Positions 1 to 5,555 of a stretch of DNA of 5,555 bases are shown here, in pieces; the first letter of the stretch is position 1, and every line of letters starts with the position of its first letter. The stretch comes from Cyclobacteriaceae bacterium (GTDB lineage Bacteria; Bacteroidota; Bacteroidia; Cytophagales; Cyclobacteriaceae): contig JABFSY010000489.1 in NCBI GenBank assembly GCA_013140395.1, positions 1-5,555 on the forward strand, written 5' to 3'. Both the position numbers and the translations under genes were made by a program. The notes under the pieces were generated by a model. The model saw nothing but the letters and a program-made list of their open reading frames with translations, was not told where the DNA came from and did not search any database.

Positions 1-2
1 GC

Positions 3-563
3 CATGTGAAACGTCCCGGCAACTATGAATTGCCGATGGGTGTGACGATTCGCGAGCTGGTGTTCGAACATGCCGGAGGCATGCGATCGGACAAGCCGCT
101 GAAAGCGTTTATCCCGGGCGGGGCTTCTGCCCCATTCCTCACGCCCGATCACCTGGATGTGAAACTGGATTTTGAATCCGTCGCAGCGGCCGGATCGATG
201 CTCGGTTCCGGCGGGGTCACGGTCATGGAAGAAGGCACCAGCATGGTCTGGGCCGCGCTCCGGCTGATGGAGTTTTTCTATCACGAGTCCTGCGGCAAGT
301 GCAGTCCCTGCCGGGAAGGCAGTTCCTGGCTCGTGCAGACCATGCGCCGGATTATGGCCAAGCGCGGCCAGATGCAAGACCTTGAAACCCTGACAGATCT
401 GTGCAAGAACATCGCCGGCCGCACAGTTTGCGCCTTCGGCGATGCCGAGGTGTCGCCGATCATGAGCACGCTGAAACATTGGCGGCATGAATACGTGACC
501 CTGATTCACGAAGCAGAGGCGGCTAACTTGATCCGCCCGGAATCCGTGGGAACCAGGCACTGA
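3..563 (+). CDS. nuoF: NADH-quinone oxidoreductase subunit F (NuoF), C-terminal part, 5' end outside window
   Basis: NuoF is the complex I subunit that binds FMN and oxidises NADH on the cytoplasmic side, passing electrons to cluster N3. The window holds roughly the last 186 of the usual 420-450 residues, so the Rossmann-like NADH/FMN domain lies upstream. The frame is open to the left edge (CAT before GTG, reading HVKRPGNYELPMG, the usual start of the SLBB region), so the GTG at 6 is an internal valine and not a start. Counting that valine as residue 1, the SLBB-like domain covers about 1-75. The C-terminal 4Fe-4S domain follows, with the N3 ligands Cys96, Cys99 and Cys102 (CGKCSPCREG) and distal Cys142 (TVCAFGD). 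All four ligands are present and the C-terminus looks complete. Arginine codons are almost all CGN and GC is high. nuoG starts 4 bases after the TGA stop, as expected in a nuo operon. The family call is very secure; a Nitrospira-like source is inference. Confidence 0.96.
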   Translation, partial: HVKRPGNYELPMGVTIRELVFEHAGGMRSDKPLKAFIPGGASAPFLTPDHLDVKLDFESVAAAGSMLGSGGVTVMEEGTSMVWAALRLMEFFYHESCGKCSPCREGSSWLVQTMRRIMAKRGQMQDLETLTDLCKNIAGRTVCAFGDAEVSPIMSTLKHWRHEYVTLIHEAEAANLIRPESVGTRH

Positions 564-567
564 CATT

Positions 568-1020
568 ATGCCGAATACGTCAGCAGAAACAGTTCGAGTC
601 ACGATCGACGGCCATACGATCAGCGTGCCGAAAGGCACCCTGCTGATTGAAGCCGCACGGCGCGTGGGCGCGATGATTCCGCACTTCTGCTATCACCCCA
701 AACTCAAGCCGGACGCCAACTGCCGCATGTGTCTGGTCGAAGTCGAAAAGATGCCCAAGCTCCAAACGGCCTGCAGTACGCCGGTCACCGAGGGTATGAG
801 TGTTCGCACCGCCACGACGGTCGTGAACGACGCCCATAAGTCCGTGCTGGAATTCATTCTCGCGAATCATCCGCTGGACTGTCCCGTCTGCGACCAGGGC
901 GGCAAGTGTGACCTGCAAGACTTCTCCCATCAGTACACCGCGACGACGAGCCGGTTCGCCGAGACGAAACGCATTTTCCAGAAAGAATATTTCAGCCCAT
1001 TGATCGAAACACAGATGAAC
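568..1020 (+). other. nuoG: nuoG 5' fragment (codons 1-151: N1b 2Fe-2S and N4 His-Cys region)
   Basis: This is the part of the hybrid frame that belongs to complex I. It covers the ferredoxin-like [2Fe-2S] domain (about residues 8-85) and the His-Cys cluster segment (about 86-125), both with full ligand sets. It stops short of the [4Fe-4S] motifs that in this family carry electrons on towards NuoI. All seven arginines here use CGN codons (CGA, CGG, CGC), as in nuoF, so this segment shares its origin with the left neighbour. On its own it could not complete the N module of complex I. Confidence 0.9.
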
Positions 1021-2151
1021 GACATGCTGGAGAATTATAGAATCTTCGGAGGTATTCAAACAGCTTTTGATTTTAAAAGTGGAGATACCTATGGGGAATT
1101 TCAATATCTGCCAAATCGAATTGATTACAGCATCCGTTTTGATCGAAAGGTGATTTTCTGGCAGCCATTGTTGAGGGAATCGACCGAAGACGAGAGACAG
1201 AAATATTCATTTCAAAAGCTAGAGTTGGGCGCTTCTTATCCAATCTCTGTGCGAACACGAATTACACTAAAACCATTTGCAGGCTACACACAATATGTTG
1301 ATTTGGGAAGAACAATACCTACTGCGGGTGTTCCCACCTTCTTGCCTTCGCGATCACAAACCTATCTAGGAGGCCGAGCAGAGATTGTTTACGATAATTC
1401 TATCACGACAGGGCTGAACATTATTGAGGGTACTCGAGGGAAACTGAGTGCGGTCTTTTATGAAGGAGTCGGTAATTCACGAAGAAGCTTTAGTCAGGTT
1501 TCGGTGGATATTAGACGGTATCAAAAAATATATAAAGAGATCGTTTTTGCTGTGCGCGGCTACGCTGGAAGTTTCTTTGGCGCGGCTCCCAAGAGCTATC
1601 TATTAGGTGGAACCGATAATTGGTTTAGCAATTGGTTTGGCCCCAATACGGGGCAAGCGTTCAATAGAGACGGAGCATTGAATCCATTGGTTCACCCGGT
1701 CGGATCATATAATGAAAATCTTCTTTTTTCTGAGTTTGTCAATCTTCGAGGCTTTGACTATGGTACGCTTTACGGAAACAGTGCGGCTGTTCTCAACGCT
1801 GAATTGCGTGTGCCCCTTGTGCGTGCGTTGTCGAGTGGCCCCATCACTTCCAATTTCTTCAGAAACTTGCAGCTCACCGGGTTCTATGACATTGGTAGTA
1901 GTTGGACTGGACCCATTCCACTTGACAATCAAAGCGTGGGTCGGGTGAGAAATGTGCCCGAGCGATTTACCTCTGGCAATCCCTTCCAAGTTGAAATTCG
2001 AGAGTACTTGAATCCATGGCTTTATAGCTATGGGTTCGGATTTAGATCCGTGGTTTTTGGTTATTACCTTAAATTCGACTTAGCATGGCCGGTCGAGAAT
2101 TTTGTCGTAAAAAGCCCACGTGCATTCGTGGCCATCGGTTTTGATTTTTAA
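568..2151 (+). CDS. Hybrid frame: NuoG N-terminus (residues 1-151) joined in frame to an Omp85/BamA-type barrel C-terminus (152-527)
   Basis: The 527-residue frame begins as NuoG, the large Fe-S subunit of complex I. The [2Fe-2S] N1b ligands are Cys41, Cys52, Cys55 and Cys69 (spacing C-x10-C-x2-C-x13-C). The His-Cys N4 ligands are His101, Cys105, Cys108 and Cys114 in HPLDCPVCDQGGKC. After FSPLIETQMN (residue 151), where NuoG proteins continue into a cysteine-rich [4Fe-4S] segment and then a molybdopterin-oxidoreductase-like domain, the sequence changes to DMLENYRIFGG and is all beta-barrel to the end. Native NuoG is usually about 700-900 residues, so most of it is missing. The barrel half has no signal peptide in this frame and could not be exported. 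The ATG at 568 lies 4 bases after nuoF and has no clear Shine-Dalgarno. As drawn, this is probably not a real gene product but the join of two different genes at about base 1020. Both halves are identified with good confidence; the origin of the join is inference. Confidence 0.9.
   Translation: MPNTSAETVRVTIDGHTISVPKGTLLIEAARRVGAMIPHFCYHPKLKPDANCRMCLVEVEKMPKLQTACSTPVTEGMSVRTATTVVNDAHKSVLEFILANHPLDCPVCDQGGKCDLQDFSHQYTATTSRFAETKRIFQKEYFSPLIETQMNDMLENYRIFGGIQTAFDFKSGDTYGEFQYLPNRIDYSIRFDRKVIFWQPLLRESTEDERQKYSFQKLELGASYPISVRTRITLKPFAGYTQYVDLGRTIPTAGVPTFLPSRSQTYLGGRAEIVYDNSITTGLNIIEGTRGKLSAVFYEGVGNSRRSFSQVSVDIRRYQKIYKEIVFAVRGYAGSFFGAAPKSYLLGGTDNWFSNWFGPNTGQAFNRDGALNPLVHPVGSYNENLLFSEFVNLRGFDYGTLYGNSAAVLNAELRVPLVRALSSGPITSNFFRNLQLTGFYDIGSSWTGPIPLDNQSVGRVRNVPERFTSGNPFQVEIREYLNPWLYSYGFGFRSVVFGYYLKFDLAWPVENFVVKSPRAFVAIGFDF
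1015..1036. other. Junction between two sequence origins inside one open frame
   Basis: Protein homology switches from NuoG to outer-membrane barrel between codon 151 (AAC, 1018-1020) and codon 152 (GAC, 1021-1023). By hand count, GC is 37 of 60 bases at 901-960, 24 of 60 at 961-1020 and 20 of 60 at 1021-1080; it is 40 of 60 at 181-240 and 24 of 60 at 1501-1560. The first AGA arginine codon of the frame appears at residue 158, just after the switch. No insertion-sequence ends, target-site duplication, integrase site or tRNA is visible. The exact crossover may differ by several bases, because a short stretch could be common to both parents. Confidence 0.75.
1021..2151 (+). other. Omp85/BamA-superfamily outer-membrane beta-barrel, C-terminal fragment of a Bacteroidota-type gene
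   Basis: Residues 152-527 of the hybrid frame form alternating amphipathic strands rich in Tyr, Phe and Gly, separated by polar loops. LRGF at residues 393-396 matches the (V/I)RG(F/Y) motif of the Omp85 lumen loop L6. It is followed by YGNSAAVLNAELRVPL, the NxExRxP-like strand typical of the bacterial surface antigen (D15) family. The chain ends in FVAIGFDF with a terminal Phe, as expected for the beta-signal read by the BAM machinery. The missing upstream part should hold a signal peptide and a periplasmic domain. From memory, similar barrels in Bacteroidota follow a TolB-like WD40/PD40 beta-propeller in proteins of about 1000 residues, but that cannot be checked here. The substrate or role is unknown: outer-membrane assembly or surface-protein export are possibilities. 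yicC starts 11 bases downstream on the same strand. AT content and AGA codons match the right half of the window. Confidence 0.8.
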
Positions 2152-2162
2152 AAATAGACTAC

Positions 2163-3041
2163 ATGATTAGATCAATGACTGGCTTTGGCCAAACCTCTTC
2201 CAGTTCAGGTTCTCTGGCTATTGCTGTCGAAGTGAAGTCTCTAAATTCTAAATTTCTCGATCTGAGTTTGCGCTTGCCGCGGAGGTTTTCAGAGAAGGAA
2301 TTGGAACTACGCACATGGGTTGCAGATAGACTAGAACGTGGAAAAATTTCTTTGTCCATAGATTACCAACAAACGGCTCGGCCAGAAATAACGCAACGCT
2401 ACAACGAGGAATTGTTTATTGCCTACTACAAAGAACTCAAGCGTCTGGCTGACAAAGTTTCTTCAACAACCGATTCTATTTTTCAGATGGCACTTTCGTC
2501 ACCAGAAGTAGTTATCGCCAATGGCAAGGAAGAATTGGACCCGGCCGAGTGGGAAAAAGTGCAAATGTTGATTGGCGAGGCTATTGCCAAATGTGAATCA
2601 TTTCGCTTGGCCGAAGGGAAGTCGCTAGAGGTGAAATTAATCGACTATATAGAGACCATTAGAAGAGGTTTATCTGCCGTAGAAGAGATTGATCCCAAGC
2701 GCATAGAGAAAATCAGAAGTAGAATAAAGGGCAATGTCAAAGAGCTTTTTGGGGGCGAGGGATATGACGCAAATCGACTGGAGCAAGAGATTATCTTTTA
2801 CATTGAAAAGCTGGATATTCATGAGGAACGTGTCCGCCTTAGAACGCATTTAGATTACTTTGTTAAAGCACTCAATGACAAGCAATCGAGTGGGAAGAAA
2901 TTGGGCTTCATTGCCCAGGAAATTGGAAGAGAAATCAATACGATAGGAAGCAAAGCTAATGATGCGGATATGCAACAGCAGGTGGTGATGATGAAAGAGG
3001 AACTGGAGAAAATAAAGGAACAGTTAAACAATGTGCTTTAA
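2163..3041 (+). CDS. yicC: YicC/YloC family endoribonuclease, complete
   Basis: This 292-residue protein has the usual family length of about 290. The N-terminal YicC_N domain begins with the hallmark MIRSMTGFG, continues through VEVKSLNSKFLD (22-33) and RLPRRF (37-42), and runs to about residue 155. The C-terminal DUF1732 domain (about 210-292) has LDIHEERVRLRTHL (217-230), GKKLGFIAQEIGREINTIGS (244-263) and a helical end reading EEL-EKIKEQLNN. E. coli YicC and B. subtilis YloC are cytosolic RNases, so a role in RNA turnover is expected; the target here is unknown. The ATG at 2163 is chosen because it places the conserved motif at the N-terminus. No Shine-Dalgarno precedes it (AAAAATAGACTAC), as is common in Bacteroidota. 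It lies 11 bases after the barrel gene, so co-transcription is likely. In many genomes gmk follows yicC, but here a terminator and convergent clpC follow. No conserved motif appears damaged. Confidence 0.96.
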   Translation: MIRSMTGFGQTSSSSGSLAIAVEVKSLNSKFLDLSLRLPRRFSEKELELRTWVADRLERGKISLSIDYQQTARPEITQRYNEELFIAYYKELKRLADKVSSTTDSIFQMALSSPEVVIANGKEELDPAEWEKVQMLIGEAIAKCESFRLAEGKSLEVKLIDYIETIRRGLSAVEEIDPKRIEKIRSRIKGNVKELFGGEGYDANRLEQEIIFYIEKLDIHEERVRLRTHLDYFVKALNDKQSSGKKLGFIAQEIGREINTIGSKANDADMQQQVVMMKEELEKIKEQLNNVL

Positions 3042-3088
3042 AAGTTCTCTCTAGTTCGTGTTTTATTCTTAGGAGTAAGAGATATGTA

Positions 3089-3123
3089 AATAGAAAAGGG
3101 GAACTAAATTCCCCTTTTCTATT
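3089..3123. terminator. Bidirectional Rho-independent terminator between yicC and clpC
   Basis: A perfect 15-bp inverted repeat, AATAGAAAAGGGGAA (3089-3103) and TTCCCCTTTTCTATT (3109-3123), flanks a 5-base loop, CTAAA. The GC core GGGG/CCCC is bordered by AAAA and TTTT, so a transcript from either strand gives a GC-rich hairpin followed by a U-rich run (UUUUCUAUU). It sits 47 bases after the yicC stop and 18 bases after the clpC stop (reading clpC leftwards), exactly between the convergent genes. It can therefore end both transcripts. Confidence 0.88.
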
Positions 3124-3141
3124 GCGATAGTGCTGCTAGAT

Positions 3142-5555
3142 CTATTCGCTTTTCTTCTCTTTTGTGGAAGTTTTTCCCTTTTTTGTTTTGATGGTCAGCA
3201 CATCACCCGTGCCTTCATAATCGGCCATAATGATAGCACCCTCTGTGACTTCTCCTTTCAGGATTTCCTCCGCAACGGGATCTTCCAAATATTTTTGGAT
3301 GGCACGATTTAATGGTCTTGCACCAAATTGTTGATCATAGCCTTTTTCTGCCAAGAAGTCTTTTGCCTTTTCACTTAATTCAACGGTGTAACCAAGAGTT
3401 AATATTCTGGCAAATAATTTTCCAAGCGTGATATCAATGATCTTGTGTATATGCTCTCGTTGAAGGGAATTGAATACAATGACATCGTCCAGCCTGTTCA
3501 AAAATTCTGGTGAGAATGCACGCTTCAACGCATTTTGAATGGTTGATTTCATTACTTCCTCATCATTTTCGCGGCTGGCTTTGGTGGTGAAGCCGATACC
3601 AGAGCCAAAATCTTTCAGATCGCGCACACCAATATTGGATGTCATAATAATGATAGTGTTACGGAAATCAACTCTGCGCCCTAGTCCGTCCGTGAGTATT
3701 CCATCGTCTAAAACCTGCAACAAAATGTTGAAGACATCTGGGTGAGCTTTCTCGATTTCATCCAGCAGTACAACGCTATAGGGTTTCCTGCGAACTTTTT
3801 CAGTTAACTGACCCCCCTCTTCATATCCAACATACCCAGGAGGAGCACCGACTAAACGTGATACAGAGAATTTTTCCATGTACTCACTCATGTCGATGCG
3901 AACCAGTGCATCGTCCTTGTCGAAAAGGTAGGTTCCTAAAACTTTTACTAACTCTGTCTTACCAACACCGGTAGGCCCCAAGAAAATAAACGAGCCAATT
4001 GGTTTTTTAGGATCCTTTAGGCCAACTCTCGTACGCTGAATCGCACGCGTCAGTTTTTTAATTGCTTCCTCTTGGCCAATCACTTTGCTACTCAACTGTT
4101 CAGCCATGCCCAATAGCTTATTGCTTTCTTTCTGTGCGATGCGGTTGGCCGGTATACCTGTCATCATGCCGACTACGTCAGCTACATTGTCTTCAGTAAC
4201 GGTGTATTTCTCAGTTCTGGTTTTTTCTTCCCATCTGGCTTTGGCCAAGTCAAGTTGCTCAATCAGCTTCTTTTCCTTATCGCGAAGTTGAGCTGCCTCT
4301 TCGTATTTCTGACTCTTAACAACCCGATTCTTTTCTTTCTTTACATCTTCAATAGCCGCTTCGAATTTTACAATATCGTCCGGTACATGAATGTTGTTGA
4401 TATGCACCCGTGCCCCGGCCTCGTCCATTACATCAATGGCTTTGTCTGGCAGGAACCGATCACTGATATATCGATCGGATAACTTAACGCATGACTCTAA
4501 CGCTTCCTTTGTATACGTTACGTGGTGATGATCTTCGTATTTTTCTTTGATGTTCTCCAGGATCTGAATGGTTTCATCTACTGATGTGGAGTCTACCATG
4601 ACCATTTGAAATCTCCTTGCGAGGGCACCGTCTTTCTCAATGTACTGACGGTACTCATCCAAAGTGGTCGCACCGATACATTGTATTTCTCCGCGTGCGA
4701 GCGCGGGTTTAAACATATTGGAGGCATCTAATGATCCAGAGGCACCACCAGCACCAACAATAGTGTGTAGCTCATCAATGAATAAAATAACATCAGCTGA
4801 TTTTTCCAATTCGTTCATGACGGCCTTCATACGCTCTTCAAACTGACCGCGGTATTTCGTACCAGCAACCAATGAAGCGAGATCTAGCGTGACTACACGC
4901 TTGCCAAACAAAACGCGAGAAACTTTTTTCTGAATGATTCGAAGCGCCAATCCTTCCGCGATAGCGGTCTTACCCACACCTGGCTCTCCTATTAGAATAG
5001 GATTATTCTTTTTTCTACGGCTTAAGATTTGAGCAACTCGTTCGATCTCTTTTTCTCTGCCAACGATAGGGTCAAGTTTATTGTCCTCAGCTAGCTTTGT
5101 TAAATCACGCCCAAAATTATCAAGCACTGGCGTCCGCGACTTTTCCGTTCCTTTTTTCTCTTTACCAGCTCCAGCCGCACCGCTTCCAAACATTTTGGAT
5201 GAATCATCATCCGGATCGTCCGTATCAGAGGAGGCAGTAGGTTGTTCGTGCTGGTACTCCAGCATTTCTTTGACCACGTCATATGCAACATCAAACTTAT
5301 TAAGAATTTGAGTGGCAAGATTGTCTGGATCACGAAGGATAGAAAGTAGTAAGTGTTCTGTTCCGATCAACTGAGCTTTGAAAACTTTGGCCTCCAGGTA
5401 CGTGATCTTTAATGTTTTTTCAGAAGCACGCGTTAATGGGATATTGGCAAGATTTTTTATTTCATGAGTAGCTGTGCCCTTGGAAATTTTTTCAATTTCT
5501 CCACGCAGTTTATCAAGAGGCACGCCCAGTTTTTTGAGTACGCCTACTGCCACAC
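3142..5555 (-). CDS. clpC: ATP-dependent Clp protease ATP-binding subunit ClpC, 5' end outside window
   Basis: ClpC is a hexameric AAA+ unfoldase that feeds substrates to ClpP in the cytosol. The visible 803 residues run from [10 protein letters not shown] to a Lys-rich tail. The frame is open at the right edge, so the first visible GTG is an internal Val, and about 40-45 N-terminal residues (first half of Clp_N repeat 1) are missing. The second Clp_N repeat includes [15 protein letters not shown] (61-75). An acidic, Gly/Ser-rich linker spans about 101-142. D1 has Walker A GEPGVGKT (189-196), Walker B VILFIDEL (255-262), pore loop KYRG (233-236) and Arg313/Arg314 in the Arg-finger region. A UVR-type coiled middle segment (about 400-445) contains [15 protein letters not shown]2 has Walker A GPTGVGKT (526-533), Walker B VVLLDEI (594-600), pore loop GYVG (573-576) and sensor-2 GARP (744-747). 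GIGF at 652-655 sits where ClpP-docking loops occur, and together with the UVR segment favours ClpC over ClpB. Nothing catalytic is missing. Stop codon is TAG. Confidence 0.97.
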   Translation of the reverse strand, partial: VAVGVLKKLGVPLDKLRGEIEKISKGTATHEIKNLANIPLTRASEKTLKITYLEAKVFKAQLIGTEHLLLSILRDPDNLATQILNKFDVAYDVVKEMLEYQHEQPTASSDTDDPDDDSSKMFGSGAAGAGKEKKGTEKSRTPVLDNFGRDLTKLAEDNKLDPIVGREKEIERVAQILSRRKKNNPILIGEPGVGKTAIAEGLALRIIQKKVSRVLFGKRVVTLDLASLVAGTKYRGQFEERMKAVMNELEKSADVILFIDELHTIVGAGGASGSLDASNMFKPALARGEIQCIGATTLDEYRQYIEKDGALARRFQMVMVDSTSVDETIQILENIKEKYEDHHHVTYTKEALESCVKLSDRYISDRFLPDKAIDVMDEAGARVHINNIHVPDDIVKFEAAIEDVKKEKNRVVKSQKYEEAAQLRDKEKKLIEQLDLAKARWEEKTRTEKYTVTEDNVADVVGMMTGIPANRIAQKESNKLLGMAEQLSSKVIGQEEAIKKLTRAIQRTRVGLKDPKKPIGSFIFLGPTGVGKTELVKVLGTYLFDKDDALVRIDMSEYMEKFSVSRLVGAPPGYVGYEEGGQLTEKVRRKPYSVVLLDEIEKAHPDVFNILLQVLDDGILTDGLGRRVDFRNTIIIMTSNIGVRDLKDFGSGIGFTTKASRENDEEVMKSTIQNALKRAFSPEFLNRLDDVIVFNSLQREHIHKIIDITLGKLFARILTLGYTVELSEKAKDFLAEKGYDQQFGARPLNRAIQKYLEDPVAEEILKGEVTEGAIIMADYEGTGDVLTIKTKKGKTSTKEKKSE

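Noticed and set aside
1015..1036. Insertion-sequence or integron-type junction at the composition change
   Set aside because: No terminal inverted repeats, direct repeats, transposase or recombinase remnants or attachment-like sites are visible on either side, so a mobile-element explanation is not supported.
580..1104. 174-codon open frame on the minus strand opposite nuoG
   Set aside because: It mirrors the coding frame of a clear NuoG, shows no recognisable domain and crosses the join; it is a GC-rich antisense shadow.
1705..1989. Small open frames on both strands inside the barrel region
   Set aside because: They overlap a well-supported barrel frame carrying Omp85 motifs and have no family resemblance or start signals of their own.
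2144..2155. 12-base perfect palindrome ATTTTTAAAAAT at the end of the barrel gene
   Set aside because: It is all A/T, has no loop, overlaps the stop codon, and lies in AT-rich sequence where such palindromes arise by chance; it is not a credible terminator or operator.
3130..3312. Plus-strand small frame rich in Phe and Leu just after the terminator
   Set aside because: It is the antisense of the Lys/Glu-rich ClpC tail, which reads as Phe/Leu/Ser on the other strand; it looks membrane-like only for that reason.
1..5555. A new defence or toxin-antitoxin system
   Set aside because: All coding sequence is accounted for by complex I fragments, an outer-membrane barrel, YicC and ClpC; YicC is an RNase but a widespread housekeeping family with no antitoxin-like partner here.

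Overview
The window looks like two genomes joined at about base 1020. The left part (1-1020) is GC-rich and carries the 3' end of nuoF and the first 151 codons of nuoG, the NADH-dehydrogenase-module genes of respiratory complex I. Its protein style suggests a Nitrospira-like or similar GC-rich bacterium, but that assignment is from memory and only moderately sure. The right part (1021-5555) is distinctly AT-richer, uses AGA arginine codons freely, shows no Shine-Dalgarno site before its one visible start, and encodes proteins of Bacteroidota (Cytophagales-like) type.

Layout: nuoF (3-563, +, 5' end outside the window) is followed after 4 bases by an open frame at 568-2151 (+). That frame starts as a textbook NuoG N-terminus with the N1b [2Fe-2S] and His-Cys N4 cluster ligands. 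Just before the next expected cluster-binding region it switches in frame to the C-terminal outer-membrane barrel of an Omp85/BamA-superfamily protein. After 11 bases comes a complete yicC-family endoribonuclease gene (2163-3041, +). A perfect 15-bp inverted repeat (3089-3123) lies in the convergent gap and can serve as a bidirectional terminator. The rest is clpC (3142-5555, -), the AAA+ unfoldase of a ClpCP protease, complete at its C-terminus and cut at its N-terminus by the window edge.

The genes do not form one functional system. The left part belongs to a complex I operon. The right part combines an envelope barrel gene and yicC, probably co-transcribed, facing a protein quality-control gene. 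The nuoG-barrel hybrid makes little biological sense: it is a cytosolic Fe-S domain on an outer-membrane barrel with no signal peptide. The simplest reading is a chimeric contig or clone, most likely from a mixed-community assembly; a real recombination event is less likely. I see no mobile element, CRISPR array, RNA gene or unknown defence system here. The junction is the item that deserves attention.
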